The position numbers were made by a program, and so were the translations under genes. Below the pieces are notes generated by a model, which did no database searches, was not told the DNA's origin, and worked only from the letters and a program-made list of their open reading frames with translations. Below are positions 55,292 through 64,000 of a stretch of 64,000 bases of DNA, in pieces (the first letter of the stretch is position 1; the number at the start of each line of letters is the position of its first letter). The DNA comes from Chondrus crispus (lineage: Eukaryota > Rhodophyta > Florideophyceae > Gigartinales > Gigartinaceae): positions 132,351 through 196,350 of the forward strand of contig NW_005179000.1 in assembly GCF_000350225.1 (NCBI RefSeq). The letters run 5' to 3'.

Positions 55292-56010
55292 CCCCCAGGA
55301 TAGCAGCTCTTGTTCACGCATACATCAACAAGCACGATCTTCAAGGCATCGTTTGTATGGACAGGGCTGGGCTCCCAGAAACAGTCACGGGGCAGATTCG
55401 GGACTGTCGGCTGTCTGCAAAGGACGCGAACACGAGAGGCTATTGTACTACAGTGGTGTTTCTTTGTATTTTCGGTGATGGTCGGTTTCTGTCGACTATC
55501 TGAAAGGCACCGAAATCACAAAAACTAAGGAGGGAGTCAGTGCTGTGATCACTCACCGGAAAGCCATATCTCGGTCCCAACTCCTACGCATTTCCCTTCG
55601 GACCAACCCCGTCTGAACCTGGACTGATTCTCCAAATGAATTGGTTTAGAAACATCTCCCCTCGCGTCCCGCCAATCTAGGTTCCTTCAATCTCCGACGT
55701 GGACAAAAGATCTTCACTGCCGATCGGCAGTGCCGAACTTTTGTTCACATCCGAGATCGATCTCAGCGTCGCAGTTGAGCATGCCGTTGCCCTCGTCAAC
55801 GGCGCTCCGGTGTCAAGTTGCTATTTAGCATCCCACAGCGCTGGTAAAATACTGGTGGCTTCAACGAGCTGCTCGTCCTCCAGTTCAGTGTCGAATGGAT
55901 AATGATCCGTCTGAATTGAGCATCGCAGAACCAGTTTTCTGTTCACTCCAATAGCCGTATTATTGTCACCACAGCCTTGGAGTGGTTCTTCGCGCATCTG
56001 CTGCCGCATG
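55292..56010 (+). pseudogene. DIRS-like tyrosine recombinase, catalytic part
   Basis: RIAALVHAYINKHDLQGIV and LSAKDANTRGYCTTVVF are followed by GTEITKTKEGVSAVITH and, in shifted frames, IPFGPTPS-like sequence. SHSA (55830) then GGFNELLVLQFSVEWIMIRLN is the box that carries His and Arg in this recombinase group; the Arg position is disrupted here (SHSAGK). A final block (SNSRII..WFFAHLL) sits where the nucleophilic Tyr would be, but the Tyr is not seen. Non-functional. Confidence 0.6.
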
Positions 56011-56521
56011 CCTAGCGCTCCCCGTGCATCTGCTACCGCTTCTTTATCTTACCCTTCGAGTCTCTGCACGTGCTACTGTGGCGTGTATAGGAATGATACT
56101 CTCAGGAGAATAGCGAGTGGCTGAAATTACTACAGTAGACCCTTAGCACAGTTGGGAGGGGACTGCCAAACGTGCCAATCATATCCCAGGGCGACCATAT
56201 CAGACTGTCAACATCAAATTGATTGCATAATTTGATGGTGACAGTCGAAATGGATAATATTCAGTTGAATCATCGCTGGTCAACATAACACGTAGCAGTA
56301 CTGTGCGTCTACAGTGAAAATAGAAGTGGACGGAGACTTACGAAAAAGCGCGCCTCTTTTGGAAACATGCCGATCATTGCGCATTTAAACCGCACCCTTC
56401 CAGACAACCTCCTTACAGTACACCACCATCTCTTCCCTCACCACACTTTCCCTTTCAGATCCCCTCTTCCCTCACCACACCTTCCCTTGCAGATTCCCTC
56501 TTCCCCTTTCGAGGCTCAACC
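56011..56521. other. Interval, 5' flank of the next element
   Basis: No ORF. Contains a direct duplication of about 34 bp at 56430-56496 (CTCTTCCCTCACCACAC..CAGATYC twice) in a pyrimidine-rich leader just before ATG 56522. Confidence 0.5.
56430..56496 (+). repeat. 34-bp direct repeat in pyrimidine-rich leader
   Basis: Units 56430-56462 and 56464-56496 differ at a few bases and each ends in a CAG that could act as a 3' splice site. A third partial unit follows (CTCTTCCCCTTTC). Confidence 0.7.
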
Positions 56522-57787
56522 ATGCTTCCCATCACCCAGTCACAAGCCGCAACTGCCCTTCAGCTACTGGCAGATGCGGCCGTTGAACGCAACAACGAAA
56601 TAAGTCGTTACGAACAAGACTACGATGTGGAAACTGATGAGGAAGTTGACTATGAATCGCCTACATTTGACAGGTTTTATGAACAGGGTGGCTCAGCGGC
56701 AATTATCGATATGACAAATTTCGATCCTACACAGTTTCTCGGCATTTGGTGTGGCTTTGAGGAACTAATCATGGCACGGTACAACACGGGCCGTGGCCGA
56801 AAATCCGAGCACACAGGGAAGGATGTCTTGTTCATGACGTTATGGGTCATGAAGCACGGGGGTCAGTGGGACTTTCTCGCAAAAATGTTTGGTCTAAAGG
56901 GTCCTCTTTTGAGAAGCTCATAATGAAATTTGTCGAGATCATATCACTCCCTGTGTATCAGCATTATGTTGAGGCTCAAGCTGGAAAGTGGACCATGGAC
57001 AAACTATATGAGAGCCGCCGAAATTTCGTCGGCATCCCATGGCTCTGTATGCCACGGATGTGACGTTTCAGCCCAGCTTCCGCCCGAGTGGATGTGTGGA
57101 GGAGGGAAAGAAATATTTTAGCGGAAAACACAAGCAGTATGGCTACAAGGTCGAAGTCTCGGTTTTGCCGAATGGGCTTGCTCTGTGCTGCAGTGAGCAT
57201 GAACCGGGATCAGTGTCTGACCTGACCCTGTTCCAGCGCATGCAATATCTGCACACAAAGCAGCTCAAGAAAAAAGAGGGCGACATGGACTACGACGACG
57301 ATGGGCTATTGGCAGATAAGTTCGAGAGAAGCTGGGGCGTGTTGGTGGACAAGGGCTACCAGAGGGGTTCTGAGTTTTGCCGGTCATACATCCAAAAGAG
57401 AAACCGGTAAATGGCGTGCTGAGCCCTTCAGAGGTGAAGGTAAATCGAATGATTTCTACCGATCGAATTATAGTCGAGAATTTTTTTCGGCGGCTGTGCG
57501 GGTTATGGACTGTAATGAGCACAAAGTGGAAATGGAATGAGACTTCTTATGATTCAATTTTTAAACTGTGTTTGGGCATGACAAATTTTCACATCCGTTG
57601 GTCACCACTTTGCGAGGGCGATGGCCAGCTTTACCGACAAATAAAAACCCGGCCGCACAAGATAGCAGAAAGTCAGGCAGAAAGAAGAAAGCATGTGCAG
57701 GCAAAGTACAGGGAAAAGAGGAGGAGGAGGATGGACATTCAATTTCGAGCTACCTGTACCCTAGACCGCCAACCTGATAGTTATTAA
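56522..57787 (+). pseudogene. DDE_Tnp_4-type transposase (Harbinger/IS5-like)
   Basis: ATG 56522 opens a frame of 134 codons: acidic YDVETDEEVDYESPTFDRFY, then GRGRKSEHTGKDVLFMTLWV. After a shift near 56910: EKLIMKFVEIISLPVYQHYV. After another near 57040: ALYATDVTFQPSFRPSG (first Asp), KYFSGKHKQYGYKVEVSVLP and PGSVSDLTLFQ (second Asp). A last shift leads to STDRIIVENFFRRLCGLW (Glu), ending in a basic KREKRRRRMD-like tail. All three acidic residues of a DDE nuclease are visible, but the gene has three frameshifts. It is not closely related to the intact Harbinger nuclease next door. Confidence 0.8.
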
Positions 57788-58572
57788 ATGGCACCCAATT
57801 CCTATCCGCTTTCTTACTCGCAGAGCTCGCCGCCTCCCTGGCCCTCTTCGCCCCCTTCCGATGAGAGGAGCGCATCCCCAGCTTCACCTATCTGCGCAAA
57901 CGCACCGAGAAAAGTCCCCCCGCCGCACCCGGCTCTCGCCCTGCGCCAGCCGAATCGTTTCGCAGACACTCCTCGGTCGCAACCCGACACTCATCCATCA
58001 CCATCACCACCCTTGTCCGACCCCAACCCGGTCGACGTTTCCCCACTGCCGCCGTCGGAGCACCGACCCCGCCCCGAACAACACAACCACCACTCGGACC
58101 CCGACCTCGAGCCTATCGCGTGACGTGCTAGTTCTCTTGCAGTCCATATGCGCACCATTTGCGACAAAGGTGCGAGAAAAAGAGCCCTTGCTGGTGCGGG
58201 ATGTGCCTAGCTGACGCCGCCCGCTGCCTATCAGATGGCTAGATATCCCTCCACTCACGGCGTACCATATGGGCAGCGTTCTCGTCTTGTTTCCGCTTCT
58301 AGCAAAACCCCTTTTGGAGCCCTCTTCTTCACGTCAAAGGCTCCGCTCCGCGCGAATACCCCTTCGCACTGTGCCCGTCCGCACGCCCGGTGCCGCCAAC
58401 TCAAGGTCCTGTTGCGCCAACGGCGAAGAGAACGACGACTCCTCCTCCAACGACCAGCCCCCAAACCCCCCTAGCGGCTGTCGCGGACGACGAAAACAAG
58501 GATGATGTGGAGCGAGGCGCCGGAGGGGAGGCGTGCCTTGCACATATGGTCCAGAAGCGGCGTGGATCTTGA
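57788..58572 (+). pseudogene. Second ORF of the DDE_Tnp_4 element (Pro-rich)
   Basis: Starts 3 bp after the transposase stop. MAPNSYPLSYSQSSPPPWPS and further Pro/Ser-rich sequence runs to a stop at 58121. Coding sense seems to go on in other frames (VREKEPLLVRDVPS; GQRSRLVSASSKTPFGALFF) to about 58572. Low complexity makes homology calls unsafe. Its position suggests a partner protein of the transposase. Confidence 0.45.
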
Positions 58573-58964
58573 GCCGGTGTGGATCGCTGTGTGTCGTCGC
58601 TACCATTGACCTACCAAGTATACACCGAGGCCTTGCTCAGGTGTACGGTGTTTACAGTAGCCGGAGTTGCATTTCCTTGATGCCTCTGTTTGTGCCCAGT
58701 TGCTTTTAGTTTTTTCTACTGTAAATAAACCGGGGAAAACGAAGAATTTGTGAATTTACACAATCTTTTGTGTATATATCGGTCTTTGGTTAAGAGACCT
58801 AGTATTAGCTAACCGACAAGTGAGCTCCGTTGCGCGCGTTGCGCGCTGCGAGTGAGAAGGAATGCGAAAGTGTTTGAATAAAATAAAGTTGATGGGATGA
58901 CAATTCCAATATAAATGAATGGAATTGAGTGGATAAAGGAACAGGGTGTTTGAGGAAACTTTAA
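58573..58964. other. Interval left of Harbinger, no gene
   Basis: AT-rich (about 58730-58960) with no ORF. Target DNA into which the Harbinger element inserted. Confidence 0.5.
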
Positions 58965-58977
58965 GAGCATCTCCACC
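58965..58977 (+). repeat. Harbinger left TIR
   Basis: GAGCATCTCCACC, preceded by TAA. Confidence 0.92.
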
Positions 58978-59247
58978 GGCGGAGCCTAAATCCTAAAATC
59001 GCCTGCCCCATGTTTTACGTTTACTGGTCAGCCTAAATTCAATTTTTTGGGGCGATTCCCAAACGTTTTCTGCTCCACCGGTGATTGCTCATTTAGGAAC
59101 ACGCGATGCTTGCATCGCCAGAATAGTACCAACACTTGTGGTACACCTCACACGTGTTGTTGTGTCAAACAACCCAAAGAGAGAGGTCGGTATTTCTGAT
59201 CGCGCTACCGCAGTGCAATTTCAGCTCCGCGTTGAAGCTAGACTCAA

Positions 59248-60570
59248 ATGTCGTCGTCGGGGAGTGAGGAGGAAGTCTTTATCTCCAGGGCAGTCGCGAC
59301 GTCTGCAGCAATCGCTAATCAACTTCTCGCACGATCGCAGGAACGAAAACATGGAGGATCCCTGCCAGGAAAAGCTCCAAACAGAAATGAGCTTCGACAC
59401 CGCATAGCAGTTCAAATCGACAGAAACTACTTTTGTAGATTCACACAAGGCGTGCCTTTCTTTTCAGATGCGGAATTTGAACGCCGCTTTAGAATGTCAC
59501 GAGCCGTGTACGAAGAAGTTAGAGATGCGATCTTGCAAGCAGACGACTACTTCGTTCAAAGCCGAGATGCCACTGGCAGGTTGGGAGCTACCTCAGACCA
59601 AAAGATCATGTCAGCGCTTCGACAGCTTACGTGTGGAATATCCGCAGACGCTGTGACTGAAATAGTCGGGCTAATGGAGTCCAGCAACGCCGTATGCCTT
59701 AAGCGTTTCTGCGAGGCTATAGTTGATACGTATGATGCAGAATGGTTGCGGTCACCGGATGAGCATGAGATTCAGGAGATTGAGGCTGCTTACAAGACAC
59801 TGGGATTCCCAGGATATATTGGCTGTCTCGACTGTGCCTTCTGGGAATGGGACAAGTGTCCGGTCGGATGGCAAGGAATGTACACGGGAAAAGATAAGAA
59901 ACCGGTCTGTCGGATGGAGGTAATATGTGGTAACCGTTTGTATATTTGGCATGTCATGTTTGGGAGTCCGGATTCTAAAAATGATATCAACATTATGCAC
60001 CAAAGTCCATTGTTCAACTCTATCAGGACAGGGGCACGGCCCCCGATCAGACCCGAGACAGAGGTAGCTGGGATGAAACTGGATTGGTATTATTACCTTA
60101 CAGATGGGATTTACCCGCAGTATAGAATCTTTATGTTATCAATAAGTGAGCCAGTCACGAAGAAGGAGAGGCTATATTCTTCATACCAGGAGGGAACACG
60201 TAAGGCAGTCGAAAGAGTTTTTGGGGTTCTTTTTCAACGCTTTCGATTACTGTACCAACCCTCAAGACTTTGGTACAAAGAAGATATGAACTCGATCGTG
60301 AGAGCGTGCTGTATTTTACACAATAAGATTGTCAAGAGTAGACTTCATACGTACAACGGAACGGCAGCTTTGAGATTTACAGATGAGGAGACTTCTCTTC
60401 CAAGTGATATTCAAATTGCATCAACAGGAGAAGGAACTTATGAGCAGGCAACGTTCTGGCGTAAATACATTGATCCCATTGAGAAAACTACAGAGCATGT
60501 GAAACTGAAGAATGCGCTCGCTGAGCACATATGGAATCACGTTGGAGACGAAAGTGATTCAAGTCAGTAA
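59248..60570 (+). CDS. HARBI1-like DDE transposase/nuclease
   Basis: 440 residues, no internal stop. Catalyses excision and integration of the element. Acidic residues by position: D195 in GYIGCLDCAFWEWDKCP, D246 in GSPDSKNDINIMHQSPLF and E322 in GTRKAVERVFGVLFQRFRLL. D286 in YYYLTDGIYP sits at the fourth acidic position conserved in HARBI1-type nucleases. The N-terminus (residues 1-60) is variable. A helical region with FERRFRMSRAVYEEVRDAI is typical of this group. Length fits the family (about 350-450). The ATG at 59248 is the first in frame after the left TIR region. It shares no overlap with the partner ORF, and the two stops are 84 bp apart. All key residues are present, so activity is plausible. 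Confidence 0.93.
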   Translation: MSSSGSEEEVFISRAVATSAAIANQLLARSQERKHGGSLPGKAPNRNELRHRIAVQIDRNYFCRFTQGVPFFSDAEFERRFRMSRAVYEEVRDAILQADDYFVQSRDATGRLGATSDQKIMSALRQLTCGISADAVTEIVGLMESSNAVCLKRFCEAIVDTYDAEWLRSPDEHEIQEIEAAYKTLGFPGYIGCLDCAFWEWDKCPVGWQGMYTGKDKKPVCRMEVICGNRLYIWHVMFGSPDSKNDINIMHQSPLFNSIRTGARPPIRPETEVAGMKLDWYYYLTDGIYPQYRIFMLSISEPVTKKERLYSSYQEGTRKAVERVFGVLFQRFRLLYQPSRLWYKEDMNSIVRACCILHNKIVKSRLHTYNGTAALRFTDEETSLPSDIQIASTGEGTYEQATFWRKYIDPIEKTTEHVKLKNALAEHIWNHVGDESDSSQ

Positions 60571-60654
60571 ATTAGTTGCTGCACTTTGACGTATGTTGTA
60601 ATTTCTCAATCGCCCGTCTAGGTAAAGTACTGCGCACTTGTCTCATTATTCCGC

Positions 60655-62223
60655 CTACACAATTTCACTATCGTACTCCCGAGGCGGTTGGGTGAGCATG
60701 TCAGAAAGGCTAAGACCACGTGGGCCAACATGGTTGGGGAATTCAGCCTCAGAATCTTCATCGTCAGTCATACTCTTTCCATTGCTTTTCACCGTCGCCC
60801 TTTTGGTAGTCTGGCCTGACCTCTCTGCGGGCCCAGCTTCATGATCTGAAGTTTGTCCATTTATGGTTGGGGCTGACGCCGGGGCTGACGTCTTGATATT
60901 ATCGGGACTCGCTGCCTCTGACCGCTGCTCATTGACATCACGATTAGGAGGTGTATCACGAGAGGCATCTCGAGATGACGAGCCACGGAGCTTGTTACTG
61001 CAGGTTCCTGCTATGCCCTGGGCATTATATCCCTCATTATCTGCTTCATTCATTAACATTAAAAGCCGTTTGCGCAGCAGCTGCTTACCCATCATCCGTT
61101 CCTCGTCAGTTGCATCAGAATCCTTCGCAAAAAGTAGAGATTCAGCCATATTCCAGTCCAACCTCCTCTTTGCAATTAACAGTTCGCGCTCCTTCGTTGT
61201 CGCTTTGCGCTCCTGGGCGGCACTGTAAACTTCATTGAAGTTTTCTACGGACTGTGCCATCCTACTTGCACTTGATTCCATGGAACTTTTCCCATTCGCT
61301 TCGTTTTGCTTGATCCTCTTAGCGGCCTTCCTCACAATAGGACGTTTGTCACGCCTCTCGACAGCAGCTGTATCAATACAAGCATCCGTTTGAATGCCGG
61401 ACTCATCCGCCTCCCCATCTCCTGGACTCTGATTTGCCGGCGTTTCAACATCTCTATTATCCGTAACGCCTCCACTTTCCAACATACTGGTGTGGGAGGA
61501 TAAAAAGTCATAACAAATCTTGTATGGGAACGGTCTGCCGATTCTGTATTTTGGGTTACGGATAATGTCATACACATGAGACGTGAGGTCTCTGTCATTA
61601 TCAACAGCAACCACACATCTCTCGACCTCAGCCGTTCCTGGCGCCACAGTCATGCTCATAGAGTTGATTCTTTTCACGGCGTCATGGTAAGCAGTACAGA
61701 GTGATTTAACTTTGCTCCACATCTTTAAACAACACTCACGCGTTCGCCGGTTCCAACGACGTTCATCTGGCGGTCCTCCATTTCGACCACCGGAGCAGGC
61801 AAGCGGCGGCTTATTATTGTCCTTCAGGAACTCCTCCGTTATTTTCTTGCTGTATACCGCTGACTTCATCCCTGCGCCGTAAATAGGCGAGCCTCCGGCC
61901 ACGAAAGCTGCCTTACAAAGGGCCAAAAGCTCCTCATCCGACCACGATAGACCCTTTCCCTTAGCATTCGCAGGTGACCGGGTGGACATGTTGTGTCTCA
62001 AGAGGTGTATTCGAGCTGTATTCCAATAAAAGATGGGAAAGATTGTGGGTTCATGCGCCCGAGGGGATGAGTCTTGAGTTTTGATGCCGTCTGTCGAGAA
62101 CGTCGGCGAAAGAAATAAAGTATAGCGAGCGCTGTGCTGCAGCTTCTCTCGAAAGTTTGCTACTTGCAGTGATCGGACACAGAACTCGTGATCCACGAAG
62201 TCCACAAAGTCGGCCGAGGTCAA
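60655..62223 (-). CDS. Harbinger partner protein, SANT/Myb-like DNA-binding
   Basis: 522 codons if started at 62223. A start at Met79 (61989; MSTRSPANAKGKGLSW) is better, because the first 78 residues look untranslated in style and the domain begins just after. A SANT/trihelix-like region lies at about 90-190 (GLSWSDEELLALCKAAFVAG, then RRWNRRTRECCLKMWSKVK). Further on come basic NLS-like runs (KRPIVRKAAKRIK) and a long helix rich in Arg/Lys/Glu (about 330-400, TKERELLIAKRRLDWNMAES). The C-terminus is Ser/Pro-rich. In characterised Harbinger elements the equivalent protein binds the TIR region and brings the nuclease into the nucleus. The frame is intact. Confidence 0.85.
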   Translation of the reverse strand: MTSADFVDFVDHEFCVRSLQVANFREKLQHSARYTLFLSPTFSTDGIKTQDSSPRAHEPTIFPIFYWNTARIHLLRHNMSTRSPANAKGKGLSWSDEELLALCKAAFVAGGSPIYGAGMKSAVYSKKITEEFLKDNNKPPLACSGGRNGGPPDERRWNRRTRECCLKMWSKVKSLCTAYHDAVKRINSMSMTVAPGTAEVERCVVAVDNDRDLTSHVYDIIRNPKYRIGRPFPYKICYDFLSSHTSMLESGGVTDNRDVETPANQSPGDGEADESGIQTDACIDTAAVERRDKRPIVRKAAKRIKQNEANGKSSMESSASRMAQSVENFNEVYSAAQERKATTKERELLIAKRRLDWNMAESLLFAKDSDATDEERMMGKQLLRKRLLMLMNEADNEGYNAQGIAGTCSNKLRGSSSRDASRDTPPNRDVNEQRSEAASPDNIKTSAPASAPTINGQTSDHEAGPAERSGQTTKRATVKSNGKSMTDDEDSEAEFPNHVGPRGLSLSDMLTQPPREYDSEIV

Positions 62224-62440
62224 CCTATTTTAAATTTGTTTTATTGAAGCAAGAAATGGCCCCCAACGATTAGGTTTGGGTGTCATGGTAGCCCAAAGTT
62301 TTCCATTTTAGGTCTGGAATTGGACCAAACAAAAAATTTGGGAGCGCACCCCTCCACCCAGTGGGTTTGGTCCGTGCCGGTGGAGATTAAAAACACCAGG
62401 TGGCCCCCAAAAAAAATCGTTTTACGTTTTAGGTGGCATG

Positions 62441-62453
62441 GGTGGAGATGCTC
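62441..62453 (-). repeat. Harbinger right TIR
   Basis: Reverse complement GAGCATCTCCACC, followed by TAA. Confidence 0.92.
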
Positions 62454-63962
62454 TAAGTACCGTACTTTTTACCGCTCTTACGCCCGCGCTTCTTCTCCAC
62501 CCCCACGGTCGACACAGTCGTAAGCGTTACTTCGCCGCGCCCATTGCGTTCCAACCTCACGCTGCTCGTGTTCATCACCCGCCCCTCCCGCTGCTTCTTC
62601 TCCAGCGCCTCTTGGACGGCCGCGCCCATCGCCTCCAATTTCTCCTGCTGCATCCGTTCCACTGTTTTCCACTCCCTCTCCTTCTTCTTGACCTCCTGCA
62701 GCCGCTTCCGCTCCGCCTCCTCCGCCTCGCGCTTCAGCTTCCCCATCGCTACCGACGCCTTCTGCGCCTGCTCGGCCGCCCAACCTCCCCTCTGCCGTCT
62801 CCGTCCGCAACCGCTCCTGCTCGCGCTTCAATTTTTTCTGTGCGCTCTCCTCCATCCACTCCAGCTTGCTCTCAACTGCCCCTGCTGCAGCATCGCGTAG
62901 CCCGCAAGAACGGCTTCTCCTCGTCCGTCCCGACAAACCTCCACTTCCCCTTCCAGAATAACGGGCTGGGCCCGTTCAGCCGCGGGAACTGCCCGGTCAC
63001 AAAGTACTCACACCCCTTCGTCGTCGCCGTCCTCATCACCCGAGCCACAAAACTCACGTACTCCTGACTGCGCGCATCCCGCTTACTCCCGTCCAGCTCC
63101 GTCCAGTGCAGCACCACCTCCGTGCGCCTGGGCATCTCGTCCTTCACGTAACCCACCACGTACTCTCCGTCCACTACCTCGCTCGTCCCCTGCCTTGCCC
63201 TGGCGAGCCCCTTCTCGTCGCTGTCCACGGCCACCTACCGGTAGAGCGGCGCGTCGTACGCCATGAGCCACACTAAGTCGCGCATACACTCAGCGTGCGC
63301 CCCGGCCGGCGAATCCGTCGCCGACGCGAAGCCGAACAGCTCCATGATCTTTGACACCTTGTAGCTCACGCGCGTCAAGTTCTGCCCACCCAGCAACCCG
63401 TCCCCCGTGCCGCTGCACGCCCCGCGGAATTCGCCCACGCCCACCCGCTTCTTCTTCCCTGCCGCCTCGAGCTTGTCGCCGCCGCGCGTGCCGCGAACCT
63501 CGGAGCTCGTCGGCGGCGGCGTTCCCCCCTCCGCTCCGGTCGCGTTCGGCGCCGCTGCAGCGGGAGACTCCCACTTCTCCGCCACACTCGCATGGACCCC
63601 CGCTACACGCGTATGGACCCCTGCCATCCGAACACAGCCCCACCTTCTGTCGTGCTCCAGCCTGCTCTCGCCGTGACCCTCCCGTCCACCCTCCGCGCAC
63701 TCCTCCACCCGCTTTCCTGCGCCCTCCTCCGCCCTCTCCTGCGCCCTCACCTCCCCCAGCCCTCCATCTGGCGCGGGCGCACCAGCTCGACGTGCAAGCC
63801 ACCCGGCACGAGCGACGCGCCGCGTTCGTCGACGGCCTCCTTCCCGCTCGAACCACTCGCCGCCGTCACGCCTTCAAGGCATGGTTCGCGCAAGTTGCGC
63901 GACTCGGATTCTGCCCCGTGAGCCGAACCCGCGCGCCGCCTGGGCGCGGAGGGCGGAGGCAC
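62453..63962 (-). pseudogene. Unknown minus-strand gene remnant with coiled-coil end
   Basis: GC-rich. The clearest stretch is one frame from about 63750 to 62872 with a stop at 63235-63237: RVSYKVSKIMELFGFASATD, MRDLVWLMAYDAPLYR, stop, VAVDSDEKGLARARQG, then YVSFVARVMRTATTKGCEYF and FWKGKWRFVGTDEEKP. Two shifts later a charged helix (KREAEEAERKRLQEVKKKER) ends with the basic KKRGRKSGKKYG, a likely nuclear signal. It adjoins the right edge of Harbinger. It could be the DNA-binding ORF of another transposon or a host pseudogene. I do not recognise the family. Confidence 0.5.
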
Positions 63963-64000
63963 GTCTACCGCCTCGTTCGAAATCTATTCAACACTTCTGC

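Larger units (their letters stand above)
58965..62453 (+). mobile_element. Intact PIF/Harbinger element
   Basis: 3489 bp bounded by perfect 13-bp TIRs (GAGCATCTCCACC) with the target triplet TAA on both sides (58962-58964, 62454-62456). TWA targets are the rule for PIF/Harbinger. Similarity continues imperfectly inside the TIRs (CCTAAA..TAAAA), and subterminal CTCCACCGG-type repeats occur on both sides (about 59072 and 62380). It carries two uninterrupted convergent ORFs, a DDE nuclease and a SANT-like DNA-binding protein, as known autonomous members do. Confidence 0.93.

Noticed and set aside
63407-63921. Plus-strand Pro-rich ORFs at the right edge
   Set aside because: Mirror image of the Glu/Arg/Gly-rich minus strand in GC-rich DNA; the minus strand between 63400 and 62872 has the more protein-like composition.

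Overview
The window looks like a heterochromatic block of a eukaryotic nuclear genome made almost wholly of transposable elements (TEs). Evidence for a eukaryote: Ty3/gypsy pol genes with C-terminal chromodomains, a tyrosine-recombinase (DIRS-type) retroelement, and PIF/Harbinger, Mutator-like, pogo-like and piggyBac-like DNA transposons. I see no convincing host gene, no rRNA or tRNA gene and no CRISPR array. The DIRS-type, MULE and HARBI1-type proteins, together with dense nesting, would fit a TE-rich alga (for example a florideophyte red alga) or an oomycete-like genome. That assignment is a low-confidence guess.

Layout. 1-7975: gypsy element A1 (+), entering from the left edge: integrase, tail, chromodomain, a 106-bp tandem array, an opposite-strand ORF and a 3' LTR. 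It is split by two solo LTRs. 7976-10872: remains of a second A-type element (A2) on the minus strand (LTR part plus the same ORF family). 12246-19119: gypsy B1 on the minus strand (gag, zinc knuckle, protease, RT, RNase H, integrase, chromodomain), with a B-type LTR at 19120-19782. 19783-26103: A3 (+), again integrase, chromodomain, opposite-strand ORF, LTR. 26300-27180: pogo-like transposase. 27480-30665: a MULE with long terminal inverted repeats (TIRs). 31401-33462: a piggyBac-like transposase plus YqaJ-type nuclease (-). 34791-36481: a second pogo-like transposase (-). 38349-43280: gypsy B2 gag (-) cut by solo LTRs. 45235-49285: a second piggyBac/YqaJ element (+), cut by a solo LTR. 50328-56010: a DIRS/Ngaro-like element (gag, RT, RNase H, tyrosine recombinase), cut by three LTR insertions. 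56522-58572: a decayed DDE_Tnp_4 element. 58965-62453: an apparently intact PIF/Harbinger element with perfect 13-bp TIRs, a TAA target duplication and two uninterrupted convergent ORFs. 62453-63962: an unrecognised minus-strand gene remnant.

Four LTR families recur (called A, B, C and D here). Six solo LTRs have exact 5-bp target-site duplications and a seventh has one mismatch. In several cases the interrupted host reading frame resumes cleanly on the far side, so order of insertion can be read. The Harbinger element is the only one with undamaged genes and is probably the youngest. The most unusual features are the opposite-strand ORF shared by A-type gypsy elements, the piggyBac/YqaJ pairing seen twice, the tandem array inside A1, the short near-perfect palindromes inside B1, and the structured hairpins conserved in LTR family C.
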